Of a stretch of 23,136 bases of DNA, positions 7,640 through 15,242 are shown in pieces; the first letter of the stretch is position 1; every line of letters starts with the position of its first letter. The notes beneath the pieces were generated by a model. It was not told where the DNA came from, did no database searches, and saw nothing but the letters and a program-made list of their open reading frames with translations. Origin of the DNA: Bog-756 sp050014755 (GTDB taxonomy: Bacteria > Actinomycetota > Acidimicrobiia > Acidimicrobiales > RAAP-2); NCBI GenBank assembly GCA_050014755.1, contig JBEKCS010000062.1, positions 1-23,136 on the forward strand, in the 5' to 3' direction. Made by a program: the position numbers and the translations under genes.

Positions 7640-9462
7640 AGTGTCGACACCGGCTCGGCGCCGGCCAGGGAAAGCAGGTGGGGCGGCGCCGGACGACCGA
7701 GCAGATAGCCCTGCACCTCGTCGCAGCCCAGGGCACCGACGGCCTCGAGCTCGGCGTCCGTCTCGACCCCCTCGGCCACCACGGTGATCCCGAGTGCATG
7801 GGCCAGGTCGACCACGGTGCGGATGATCGTTCCGTCGTGGCCCTCGTCCACCAACGCCGCCACGAAGCTGCGGTCGATCTTGAGACGATCGATGGGCATG
7901 CCCTGCAGGTACAGCAACGAGGAGTAGCCCGTGCCGAAGTCGTCGAGGGCAAGGTGGACCCCGACGTCGCGCACCCGCTGCATGGTGGCGCCGATCTGCG
8001 CGATGTCCGCGACGAGGGCGGTCTCGGTCACCTCGAGCACGAGATGTGACGGGTTGAGGCCGGAGCTCTCCAGTGCGTCCAGCACATCGTCGTAGAAGCC
8101 GGGGTCCTGGAGCTGACGGGCCGAGACATTGACCGACATGGTCATGTCCGACGGCCCCCGTCCCTGGGTCTGCCACTCGCGGCACTGGAACGCCGCCTCC
8201 TCGAGGACCCACCGGCCGACCGGGACGATCTGGCGGCTCCGCTCGAGCATGGGCACGAACTCGGAAGGCGGCACGCTGCCGAGCTCCGGGTGAGCCCACC
8301 GGAGGAGGGCCTCGGTGCCCACCAGGCCGGCCACCCGCCCGTCGGCAATGGTGAACAGCGGCTGGTAGGCGAGGCTGAGCTCACCCCGGCTGTGGGCGAC
8401 GCGGAGTTCGTCGGCCAACTGGCCTTCGCGTCGGTGCTCGTCGCCGATCGACGTGTTGTACATCTCGAAATGGGCGGGGCCACTCCGCTTGGCCTGGTAC
8501 ATGGCGGCATCGGCCTGGGCCAGGCAGATGTCGGGATCGGCGTCCGGTGGGACCTGGGTGATCCCGATGCTGACCGAGGTGTGCAGCTCCCGGTCGCCGA
8601 CCGGTACCGGCGCCCGCATGGTCAGGTTGATCCGTTCGGCCAACGCCTGGGCCGCGACCATGGGCTCGTCCAGTTCCTCCGCCAGGATCACGAACTCGTC
8701 GCCTCCGAGCCGTGCCACGGTGTCCGAGGACCGGACCAGCTCGAGGAGGCGCTCGGCCACGGCCACCAGCAGGCTGTCCCCCGCCGAGTGGCCGAACCGG
8801 TCGTTGATGGCCTTGAAGTTGTCGAGATCGAGGAAGAGCAGCATCGGTCGTTGACCCGATCGGCTCGCGCTCATGGCCGCACGGCGCAGGCGGTCGGCCA
8901 GGAGGGTGCGGTTGGGGAGCCCGGTCAGCTCGTCGTGCAACGCCTGGTGGGACAGATTGGCCTGCTCCTTGCGCAGGCGGTCCTGGAGGACGCTGCGGGT
9001 CTCGTCGAAGGCCCGCACCGTCCGCACCAGACCGCCGTCACAGCTGAGACGGACCACCGCACAGGCCAGCTCCACCAGGTCCTCGGCGGTGCCCAGCCGG
9101 GCGCCCTCCTCGCACAGCGCAGCCGTGCACAGGTCTCGCCAGTGCAGATACCCCTTCACCGCCATGCCCAGGTCGACCTCCATGAGGACCACCTGCTGGC
9201 CCTGGCGGGAGAGGGTCAGCTCCTCCTCGGCGGAAGCGACCTGATCGGTGGCGAGCCACCGGCCGATCAACGCCGTGCCCAGTCGCGACGAGGCGAACGC
9301 CTCGGTGCGGAGGAACTCGGGGAACCGCGAAGCCACCTGCGTTCCGATTTCGTCGGCCCGTGCGGCCAGCGCCTCTCCCAGCGCCACGCGGTCCGGCCCC
9401 GGCCCGTCCGTCGCGACCGTGTGTCCCGCGTCGGGTGTGTCGGATGCAGGGCGTTCAACCAT
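7633..9462 (-). CDS. Soluble GGDEF-EAL cyclic-di-GMP signalling protein with helical N-terminal sensor-like domain
   Basis: This 609-residue protein has no membrane helix. Residues about 25-160 are an all-helical region (ALAARADEIGTQVASRFPEFL... EVDLGMAVKGYLHWRDLCTAAL) that looks like the N-terminal domain of RsbR/PucR-type regulators; this is a pattern judgement. A short linker leads to a GGDEF domain (about 170-335) with intact GGDEF (253-257) and an RxxD site (RSSD) five residues before it. The EAL domain (about 350-600) has intact EAL (384-386), SVNVSARQL, LEVTETA, DDFGTGYSS and VVAEGVET. Both synthesis and hydrolysis residues are present. ATG 9462 is the first start after an in-frame stop; GAGAG lies immediately before it with little spacing, so translation initiation looks weak. 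The C-terminus (PVSTLS) and the stop fall in or beside the 14-bp repeat array. Confidence 0.92.
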   Translation of the reverse strand: MVERPASDTPDAGHTVATDGPGPDRVALGEALAARADEIGTQVASRFPEFLRTEAFASSRLGTALIGRWLATDQVASAEEELTLSRQGQQVVLMEVDLGMAVKGYLHWRDLCTAALCEEGARLGTAEDLVELACAVVRLSCDGGLVRTVRAFDETRSVLQDRLRKEQANLSHQALHDELTGLPNRTLLADRLRRAAMSASRSGQRPMLLFLDLDNFKAINDRFGHSAGDSLLVAVAERLLELVRSSDTVARLGGDEFVILAEELDEPMVAAQALAERINLTMRAPVPVGDRELHTSVSIGITQVPPDADPDICLAQADAAMYQAKRSGPAHFEMYNTSIGDEHRREGQLADELRVAHSRGELSLAYQPLFTIADGRVAGLVGTEALLRWAHPELGSVPPSEFVPMLERSRQIVPVGRWVLEEAAFQCREWQTQGRGPSDMTMSVNVSARQLQDPGFYDDVLDALESSGLNPSHLVLEVTETALVADIAQIGATMQRVRDVGVHLALDDFGTGYSSLLYLQGMPIDRLKIDRSFVAALVDEGHDGTIIRTVVDLAHALGITVVAEGVETDAELEAVGALGCDEVQGYLLGRPAPPHLLSLAGAEPVSTLS

Positions 9463-9651
9463 CTCTCACACATCGGTCCCCGCGGCCAGAAACTTGACCG
9501 GTGCGGGGTCCACCGGACCACCGTTCGGACGTGATGGCAACAGGTATTGCTCGGGGCCGGTCAGTGAGGCAGGAATCGGCCGCTCCGTACCGGGCCAGCG
9601 CAGGACCCGGAGCCTCGTCCGCACCCTGCATGGGGTCCACATCGATGTGCG

Positions 9652-9680
9652 TAGGGTGGGCGGCGGGTCGATCGGAGGAG
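9652..9680 (+). promoter_or_regulatory. Putative -10 (TAGGGT) and strong Shine-Dalgarno for the MDR gene
   Basis: TAGGGT (9652-9657) would give a leader of about 22 nt. GGAGGAG (9674-9680) ends 5 nt before ATG 9686 and decides that start against a longer in-frame reading from 9248 that would overlap the opposing gene. The rest of the divergent region 9463-9651 shows no feature I can name. Confidence 0.45.
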
Positions 9681-9685
9681 TGGGA

Positions 9686-10654
9686 ATGAAGGCAGCGGTG
9701 TACTACGAGACGGGTGGGCCGGACGTCTTCCGTTACGAGGACGTGCCCGATCCGGTGTGCGGGCCGGGCGAGGTGCTCGTCCGGGTCGAGGCGGTCAGCA
9801 TCGAAGGCGGCGACACGCTGAACCGGCTCGGTGGCGAGCTGACCACGGTGCCCCACATCGTGGGCTACCAGTGCGCCGGCGTCGTGGCGGAAGTGGGGGC
9901 CGGCGTCGACGACCTGGCCGAGGGCGACCGGGTGGTCACCGTGGGAATGGACGGGTCCCACGCCGAGCTGCGGGTGACCGGGCGGTCCTTCTGCTGGAAG
10001 ATCCCGGACGGACTGCCCACCGATCAGGCGGCCTGCGTGCCGGTGCCGTTCGGCACGGCCGACGACTGCCTCTTCGAGTTCGGTCGGCTGCAGGCCGGAG
10101 AGACCGCACTCGTCCACGCCGGGGCCAGTGGCGTGGGGATCGCCGCCATCCAGCTCGCCAAACGTGCGGGCGCCCGGGTGGTGGCCACGGCGTCCTCCCC
10201 GGACCGACTCGAACGGCTCACCGCTCTGGGGCTCGATCACGGCATCGACTACACGACGACCGACTTCGTGGAGGAGGTCCGCCGGTGGACCGACGGACGG
10301 GGGGCCGACGTCATCGTGGACTCGGTCGGCGGTTCGAACCTCCAGAGGAGTCTCCACTGCCTCGCCTACCGCGGTCGCTGCGTGACATTCGGTGATGCCG
10401 GTCGGGAAGCACCGTCGCTGCTCGACATCTCGACCATGCGGGCCAATAATCAGACCTTGGTCGGCTACTTCCTGGGGGCGGAGCTGTTCCTCGGCACCCG
10501 GGCCCACGCCATGATCGCCGGCCACCTCGAGGACATCGCCGGCGGGCGTCTCCAGGTCGTCATCGACCGCCGCTTCGCCCTCGAGCAGGCCGGCGAGGCC
10601 CATACCTACATCGAGAGTCGGAGCGCCTTCGGCCGGGTACTCCTCGTCCCGTGA
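9686..10654 (+). CDS. Zinc-independent MDR oxidoreductase, quinone-oxidoreductase type
   Basis: This 322-residue medium-chain dehydrogenase/reductase is of the NADPH:quinone oxidoreductase kind. The N-terminal GroES-like domain (about 1-120) has MKAAVYYETGGPDVFRYEDVPDP, IVGYQCAGVVAEVG and EGDRVV. The Rossmann domain carries VHAGASGVGIAAIQLAKRAGARVVATA (about 142-168), then DYTT and GGADVIVDSVGG-like features, and ends in the typical HTYIESRSAFGRVLLVP. The zinc-ligand pattern of alcohol dehydrogenases (GHE and the four-Cys lobe) is absent. The start has a near-perfect Shine-Dalgarno. The stop overlaps the start of the acetyltransferase gene by 4 nt (GTGA), so the two are translationally coupled. 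Physiological substrate unknown; reduction of quinones or enones is the family role. Confidence 0.9.
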   Translation: MKAAVYYETGGPDVFRYEDVPDPVCGPGEVLVRVEAVSIEGGDTLNRLGGELTTVPHIVGYQCAGVVAEVGAGVDDLAEGDRVVTVGMDGSHAELRVTGRSFCWKIPDGLPTDQAACVPVPFGTADDCLFEFGRLQAGETALVHAGASGVGIAAIQLAKRAGARVVATASSPDRLERLTALGLDHGIDYTTTDFVEEVRRWTDGRGADVIVDSVGGSNLQRSLHCLAYRGRCVTFGDAGREAPSLLDISTMRANNQTLVGYFLGAELFLGTRAHAMIAGHLEDIAGGRLQVVIDRRFALEQAGEAHTYIESRSAFGRVLLVP

Positions 10655-11139
10655 TCATCCGGCCGGCAATCCCCGAGGACGTACCGGTCCTCGTCGGGCT
10701 CATCCACGACCTGGCCGCCTACGAGCGCGAACCGGACGCCGTCGAGGTGGACGAGACCATGCTGACCGATGCCCTGTTCGTCGAGTCGCCAGTGGTGTTC
10801 GCCACGGTGGCCGACGACGCCGGCGAGATCCTGGGCATGACGATCCACTTCCTCAACTTCTCGACGTGGACCGGCCGGTCGGGCATCTTCGTGGAGGATT
10901 TCTACGTCCGGCCCGAGCACCGGGGTCGTGGGGTGGGCCGCGCCCTGTTCGCCGACCTGGCCCGCACGGCCCGGTTGCGGGGCTACGCCCGCATGGACTG
11001 GTCGGTGCTCGACTGGAACGAGATGGCGCTCGGCTTCTACCGGTCGGTCGGCGCCCGTCCGATGACCGGTTGGACCGGCTACCGGCTCGACGGGGACGCA
11101 CTCGCCGAGCTCGGCCGCCCCTCCGGCGACAACACCTGA
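10651..11139 (+). CDS. GNAT-family N-acetyltransferase, spermidine/diamine acetyltransferase-like
   Basis: This 162-residue GNAT enzyme starts at GTG 10651 inside the stop of the upstream gene. Acetyl-CoA-binding motif A is clear: EDFYVRPEHRGRGVGRALFADLARTAR (about 88-114), with the R-G-x-G-x-G/A loop. Motif B follows (WSVLDWNEMALGFYRSVGARPM). The EDFYV, DWNE and FYRSVGA segments resemble spermidine/spermine N1-acetyltransferase and related small-amine acetyltransferases. The acyl acceptor is therefore probably an amine, but thialysine or other small amines fit equally well. Coupling to the MDR gene suggests joint expression, although no shared pathway is obvious. Confidence 0.88.
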   Translation: MIIRPAIPEDVPVLVGLIHDLAAYEREPDAVEVDETMLTDALFVESPVVFATVADDAGEILGMTIHFLNFSTWTGRSGIFVEDFYVRPEHRGRGVGRALFADLARTARLRGYARMDWSVLDWNEMALGFYRSVGARPMTGWTGYRLDGDALAELGRPSGDNT

Positions 11140-11161
11140 GCAGCCACGTCCCGCGGCGACC

Positions 11162-11194
11162 GGTACGGCCGTCATGACGGGTACGGCCGTCATG
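11162..11194. repeat. Short direct repeat, 15 bp twice
   Basis: GGTACGGCCGTCATG occurs at 11162-11176 and 11180-11194 with a 3-nt spacer, just after the GNAT stop. Each copy holds the palindrome CGGCCG, and GTCATGAC spans the end of copy 1. Function unknown. Confidence 0.8.
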
Positions 11195-11201
11195 CTCTCT
11201 C

Positions 11202-11234
11202 GGGGGCTCCGCTCCAGGCAGGAGCAGCGCCCCC
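11202..11234. terminator. Strong hairpin between convergent genes, candidate bidirectional terminator
   Basis: GGGGGC (11202-11207) pairs with GCCCCC (11229-11234). An inner stem of GCTCC (11211-11215) and GGAGC (11221-11225) encloses a 5-nt loop, separated from the outer stem by a 3x3 internal loop. It lies just before the stop of the opposing gene (11238). There is no U-tract, as is common for actinobacterial hairpins in this position. Confidence 0.5.
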
Positions 11235-11237
11235 GGT

Positions 11238-12059
11238 TCAGATGGTGAAGGCGAGATTGGCGATCAACTGGCCACCCAGCGGACGGTCGCCGGTGAACAC
11301 GACGTCCTCCTCCGGGTCGACCCCGGGATCGTGGCGCCCGCCCGTGAGCCGGAGGAAGTGCATGGCAGGCAGCTCGATCCCGACCGTGGGCGCTCCGTCG
11401 AACCCGTCCACCAGCGAAGCCCGGTCGGCCACCTCGACCAGGAAGGTCCGGGCCGCCGGCCCGGTCAGGTCGATCCGCACCCGGGCCCCCTCGGGCATGC
11501 GGGCCCGCCGGCCGACGATGTACCCGAGCCCGGTGGCTACCTCCTCGAGGGCCGACGACATGTCCTCGACCGTCTCGCGGGGGGCCTTCCCGAGGGCCAT
11601 GCGGATGTCCTGTTCGTGGAGGTAACAGTCGAAGTGCCGGATGCGCATGAAGCGCCCGTAGGTCTCGTCCTTGCCCGCCGGTGTCCACGACGGCGCGTCG
11701 AACGCCTCCTGGTCCATCGCCTCGAGCTCGGCCAGCCGACGGGAGGTCACGTCCTCCAGCCGGGCCAGCATCTCGGGTCCCGACGCCCCCCGTTGTGCCT
11801 CCACCCACAGCTCGTTGGCCTCGGCGATCGGGTTCTGCATGTGCGACAGATGCGAGATGTCGACCGCCGGGAGGGGTTCGCCGAGGAGCCCGGCCTCGAC
11901 CCCGATGACGTGGCTGACCACGTCGCGGACGCTCCATCCCGGCAGGCAGGTCGGCGTGTCCCACTCCTCGGGGGTGAGGGGAGCGCACAGTCGGGCGATC
12001 TGGCGGTACTCGTTCCCCAGCAGCTCGACGGTTGCTTGCTTGTCCACGTAGGTCGGCAC
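11238..12059 (-). CDS. Mycothiol-dependent maleylpyruvate isomerase-family (DinB-like) protein
   Basis: This 273-residue protein has the two-part layout of the actinobacterial MDMPI family. An N-terminal DinB-like four-helix domain (about 5-160) shows LTPEEWDTPTCLPGWSVRDVVSHVIG, with the first metal-ligand His in SHVIG, and MRIRHFDCYLHEQDIR with further His/Glu ligands. A C-terminal SCP2-like domain (about 180-273) ends in GDRPLGGQLIANLAFTI. Such proteins are typically metal- and mycothiol-dependent transferases or isomerases with varied substrates, so a specific reaction is not claimed. The GTG at 12059 is preceded by TACGGT and exactly 7 nt, fitting a leaderless start. A longer reading from 12143 would run through the divergent promoter region. 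No ribosome binding site is visible. Confidence 0.85.
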   Translation of the reverse strand: MPTYVDKQATVELLGNEYRQIARLCAPLTPEEWDTPTCLPGWSVRDVVSHVIGVEAGLLGEPLPAVDISHLSHMQNPIAEANELWVEAQRGASGPEMLARLEDVTSRRLAELEAMDQEAFDAPSWTPAGKDETYGRFMRIRHFDCYLHEQDIRMALGKAPRETVEDMSSALEEVATGLGYIVGRRARMPEGARVRIDLTGPAARTFLVEVADRASLVDGFDGAPTVGIELPAMHFLRLTGGRHDPGVDPEEDVVFTGDRPLGGQLIANLAFTI

Positions 12060-12066
12060 GGGGTAA

Positions 12067-12072
12067 ACCGTA
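12067..12072 (-). promoter_or_regulatory. Putative -10 element (TACGGT) of a leaderless promoter
   Basis: On the minus strand TACGGT is followed by 7 nt and GTG 12059. It shares the 12060-12157 divergent region with the copper-locus promoter, so one regulator could affect both. Confidence 0.5.
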
Positions 12073-12144
12073 GCGGCCGACGGATCGCCGCAGGCGTTGT
12101 GCACCCCTCGAGGTACCGACGTCCCGTCCCCGGGGCCCAGCAAT

Positions 12145-12150
12145 TACGCT
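12145..12150 (+). promoter_or_regulatory. Putative -10 element (TACGCT) of the copper locus, leaderless layout
   Basis: TACGCT is followed by exactly 7 nt and GTG 12158. The perfect palindrome CCCCGGGG (12128-12135) lies about 10 bp upstream of the hexamer, in the spacer region where a copper-responsive repressor might bind. The repressor itself is not encoded in this window. Confidence 0.5.
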
Positions 12151-12157
12151 GGTGGGC

Positions 12158-12424
12158 GTGACCTCCACCGATTCCGATCCCAGAAGCCACGCCGCGGGCG
12201 ACCCGACGACCACCTCGGTCGAGCTGGTCGTCGAGGGGATGCACTGCGGCTCGTGCGTCGCACTGATCGAGGAGACGCTCGCCGAACATACCGGGGTGAC
12301 CAGTGCCTCGGTGGACCTCGAGTCCGCACGTGCCGTGGTCGGGTTCGATCCGACACAGACCGACGTCGCGGCGCTCACCGCGGCGGTCGCCGAGGCCGGG
12401 TATGGCGCGACCCCGGTCGGCTGA
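12158..12424 (+). CDS. CopZ-like heavy-metal-associated (HMA) copper chaperone
   Basis: This 88-residue cytosolic protein consists of a short polar N-terminal tail (about 19 residues) and one HMA domain. The metal-binding loop is GMHCGSC, with Cys30 and Cys33; the later YGATPV segment matches the C-terminal strand of the fold. It should carry Cu(I) to the P1B ATPase encoded 64 nt downstream, whose own N-terminal HMA domain has the same GMHCxxC loop. GTG 12158 is preferred to GTG 12152 because of the TANNNT-N7 spacing; GGTGGG just upstream could also act as a weak ribosome binding site. The gene symbol copZ is not assigned because only the fold and context support it. Confidence 0.85.
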   Translation: MTSTDSDPRSHAAGDPTTTSVELVVEGMHCGSCVALIEETLAEHTGVTSASVDLESARAVVGFDPTQTDVAALTAAVAEAGYGATPVG

Positions 12425-12443
12425 CAGGGGCTGCGGCCCGTGC

Positions 12444-12470
12444 TGACCACCCCATGGTGACCCATGGTCA
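12444..12470. repeat. Inverted and direct repeats in the chaperone-ATPase gap
   Basis: TGACCA (12444-12449) and TGGTCA (12465-12470) are inverted. Between and across them CCCATGGT is repeated directly at 12451-12458 and 12461-12468, a 10-bp (one helical turn) period. GGTGACC recurs again just before the ATPase start. It could be an operator, an RNA element or chance in biased DNA. Confidence 0.5.
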
Positions 12471-12488
12471 GTGTCTCGTGGTGACCTC

Positions 12489-15179
12489 ATGGTGACCACG
12501 CCGACCGAGGTGCCCGAGCGCCTCGGTCAGGACCACCAACTGGCCACCGCCGAATTGGATCTCGGTGGCATGCACTGCAGCGCGTGCGCCACCAGGATCC
12601 AGCGATCGCTGGGCAGGCTGCCCGCAGTGGCCAGCGCATCGGTGAATCTGGCGACCCACCGGGCCTTCGTCTCCTACGACCCCGACCTGGCCGGGGACGA
12701 CGACCTCGTCGTCGCCGTCACCGCCGTGGGCTACTCGGCATCGCCCGTTTCGGAGGACACGGTGACCACCGGCCCGTTCGACCCGGACCACTGGGTCGTA
12801 CGCATGGTCCTCTCCTGGCCGTTGGCCCTCGCCGCCTTGGCAGTGGCCCTGTTCGCCCCCGAGACGTCCACACCCAGCTGGATCGTCCTGATCCTGGCCG
12901 TCGCCGTGGAGATCGCCGGGGGCTGGCCCTTCCTCCGCAACGCAGCTCGCCTCCTCCGCCACGGTGCCACCAACATGGACACCCTGATCGCGTTGGGCAC
13001 CCTGGCCGCACTGGCCGTCTCCGCGGTGGAGGCGATCGCGCTCGGGGGCCGCCATGTCCACCTGGGCGGAAACGACGCGTTCGCGGCCCGCCTGCACGGT
13101 GTCATGGCACCGATCATCGTGGCCATCCTGGTGACCGGGCGGGCGATCGAGGCCCGGGTGCGCGAGCGGGCCGCGGCGGCGCTGCACTCGCTGCTCTCCC
13201 TCCGCCCCCCGACGGCACGGGTGATCCGGGCCGGCAACGACGAGGGTGAGCTCGTCGCCCCCGAGAGCGTGCCCGTCGGCGCACTGGTCAAGGTGCTGCC
13301 GGGCGAAGCCCTCCCGCTCGACGGGACGGTGGTCAGCGGCGTGTCGGCCGTCGACGAGTCGATGCTCACCGGCGAGCCTCTTCCGGTCGACCGGGAGCCT
13401 GGCGACCAGGTGACCGGAGGCACCCGCAACGGCAGCGGCGTACTGGTGGTGAGGGTGGGTGCGGTGGCGGCGGAGTCGGTTCTGGCCAGGCTGCAGCGCC
13501 TGGTCGAGGAGGCGCAACGGGACAAGGCGCCGCTCCAGCGCATCGCCGACCGGATCAGCGCTGTGTTCGTGCCCGCCGTGCTCCTCGCGGCGGCAGCCAC
13601 CTTCGTGGTGTGGTGGTTCGTCGTCGGCAACTTCGGACGCGGGGTCCTGGCCGCCCTGGCCGTCCTCCTGGTCGCCTGCCCGTGCGCCATGGGCCTGGCC
13701 GCCCCCGTGGCGATGATGGTCGGCTGCGGCCGGGCCGCGGCGTTGGGCATCTTCGTCCGCAGCGGCGACGCCCTGGAGCGCCTGGCCCGGGTCGACCGCG
13801 TCGCATTCGACAAGACCGGCACGCTGACCGAGCGCCAAGCCACGGTCAGCGACGTCGCAGTGGTGACGGGCCAGGATGCCGCCACGGTGATCGCCCTGGC
13901 CGCGGCGGTGGAGTCGGCGAGTGACCACCCGATCGCCTCCGCCGTGCGCGAGGCGGCGGACCGCGCCGTGGCCGCGCGGGTGCCGGTGCCCACGGCGACC
14001 GATGTCCGGGCCGTGGCCGGCATCGGGGTGTCGGGGACCGTCGACGGGCACCTGATCGACGTGGGGCGCGTACTGCCCGAGCACCTCGACGCCGAACTTG
14101 CCGGACCCGTCGACCGCTGGCACGCCCGGGGGGAGAGCGTCGTCGTCGTCAAACGGGACGGGCGGGTCCTCGGCGCACTGTCCGTGTCGACACCGCTCCG
14201 CCCCGAGGCCCGACCGACCGTCGACCACCTGCGCGACGAGGGGCTCCCGACGACGATCCTCAGCGGTGACAGCGCCCCGGCGGTCGGCGCGGCAGCCGCC
14301 GCGCTCGGCATCACCGACGCCCGCAGTGCGCTCAGCCCGGCGGACAAACTGGCCGCCCTGTCCGACATGCGTTCCCACGGCGAACGGGTGCTCATGGTCG
14401 GCGACGGGGTCAACGACGCGCCGGCTCTGGCCGCCGCCGAAGTGGGGTGTGCCATCGGCAGCGGATCCGAGGCGGCGCTGGCCAACAGCGATGTGGCACT
14501 CCTCGGGAACGACCTGCAGGGTGTCCCGGCGGCCGTGGGCATGGCCCGGTCGACCTACGCGGTCATCGTGCAGAACTTCGGATGGGCCATGGGCTACAAC
14601 GTGGCCGCCATCCCGCTGGCTGCGTTCGGTCTGCTCGACCCACTGGTGGCTGCGCTGGCCATGGGTCTCTCGAGCGTCCTGGTGGTCCTCAACAGTCTGC
14701 GACTGACCCGCCTCGGTCGGTCGGGACTGGACAGCGTCGGCGGAGGCCGCGGGATGACCGGCCGGTGGGGCGTGGTCGTCTCGGTCCTCCTGCCGGTGGT
14801 GCTCTTCGCCGGGCTGACGTTCGTGAGCCAGGTGGTGTCGCCGGCCCGCGGGGAGTCGCTCCTGCCCGAGCTCCCGTCGCTGACCATCACCCAGCTCCCC
14901 GACGGTGGCTCGTTGGAGAGCTACTTCGACCCCGGCAGCGCCGGTGTCAACCAGTGGCATCTGATCTTCTCCGGCACGCCGTCACAGATCGCCTCGACCC
15001 ATCCCCACGTCGTGGCCGGCCCCGTGGGCACTCCGGTCGAGCCACTGCGCCAGCTCACGGTGGGACCGGGGCACTTCACCGAGATCGTGGTCCTCACCCC
15101 GGGGAAGTGGCGATTCCTGGTGACCTCCCGGTTCGGGACGAAGACCGTCTCGCTGACGCTGCACGACACGGTCGGGTAG
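12489..15179 (+). CDS. Cu(I)-exporting P1B-type ATPase with extra C-terminal helix and external FixH/YtkA-like domain
   Basis: This 896-residue copper pump has an N-terminal HMA domain (GMHCSAC, Cys30/Cys33). Membrane helices lie at about 96-117, 123-141, 161-181 and 197-219, followed by the actuator loop (MLTGEPLPV). The transport site is CPC (397-399). Phosphorylation is at Asp441 in DKTGT, with SDHPIA in the nucleotide domain and GDGVNDAP from 638. Tyr-Asn in GYNVAAIPL and the MGLSSVLVVLNSLRL helix are Cu(I) (P1B-1) signatures. A usual family member would end near residue 745. Here a further helix (about 756-784) and about 110 external residues follow, with WHLIF, THPH and GPGHFTE, and a PGKWRFLVT-type strand. 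ATG 12489 was chosen (GGTGA just upstream); GTG 12471 is the alternative. It probably exports Cu(I) received from the chaperone encoded upstream. Confidence 0.93.
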   Translation: MVTTPTEVPERLGQDHQLATAELDLGGMHCSACATRIQRSLGRLPAVASASVNLATHRAFVSYDPDLAGDDDLVVAVTAVGYSASPVSEDTVTTGPFDPDHWVVRMVLSWPLALAALAVALFAPETSTPSWIVLILAVAVEIAGGWPFLRNAARLLRHGATNMDTLIALGTLAALAVSAVEAIALGGRHVHLGGNDAFAARLHGVMAPIIVAILVTGRAIEARVRERAAAALHSLLSLRPPTARVIRAGNDEGELVAPESVPVGALVKVLPGEALPLDGTVVSGVSAVDESMLTGEPLPVDREPGDQVTGGTRNGSGVLVVRVGAVAAESVLARLQRLVEEAQRDKAPLQRIADRISAVFVPAVLLAAAATFVVWWFVVGNFGRGVLAALAVLLVACPCAMGLAAPVAMMVGCGRAAALGIFVRSGDALERLARVDRVAFDKTGTLTERQATVSDVAVVTGQDAATVIALAAAVESASDHPIASAVREAADRAVAARVPVPTATDVRAVAGIGVSGTVDGHLIDVGRVLPEHLDAELAGPVDRWHARGESVVVVKRDGRVLGALSVSTPLRPEARPTVDHLRDEGLPTTILSGDSAPAVGAAAAALGITDARSALSPADKLAALSDMRSHGERVLMVGDGVNDAPALAAAEVGCAIGSGSEAALANSDVALLGNDLQGVPAAVGMARSTYAVIVQNFGWAMGYNVAAIPLAAFGLLDPLVAALAMGLSSVLVVLNSLRLTRLGRSGLDSVGGGRGMTGRWGVVVSVLLPVVLFAGLTFVSQVVSPARGESLLPELPSLTITQLPDGGSLESYFDPGSAGVNQWHLIFSGTPSQIASTHPHVVAGPVGTPVEPLRQLTVGPGHFTEIVVLTPGKWRFLVTSRFGTKTVSLTLHDTVG

Positions 15180-15242
15180 CCCCTCCTTCGGGCCCGTCCC
15201 GTCCTCGGGCGGCAACGTCCGACGGATTCCCCGGCCGGTGGC

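Noticed and set aside
12128..12135. CsoR-type copper operator at CCCCGGGG
   Set aside because: The flanking TAC/GTA parts usual for CsoR sites are absent, and 8-bp G/C palindromes are common at this base composition; kept only as a note in the promoter entry.
10606..12465. 619-codon minus-strand open frame
   Set aside because: It spans parts of four well-supported genes in other frames and shows only low-complexity Arg/Gly/Pro sequence.
12468..14960. 830-codon open frame on the minus strand
   Set aside because: It lies wholly opposite the copper ATPase gene, is His/Gly/Arg/Asp-rich with no recognisable domain, and is explained by codon bias of the opposite strand in high-GC DNA.
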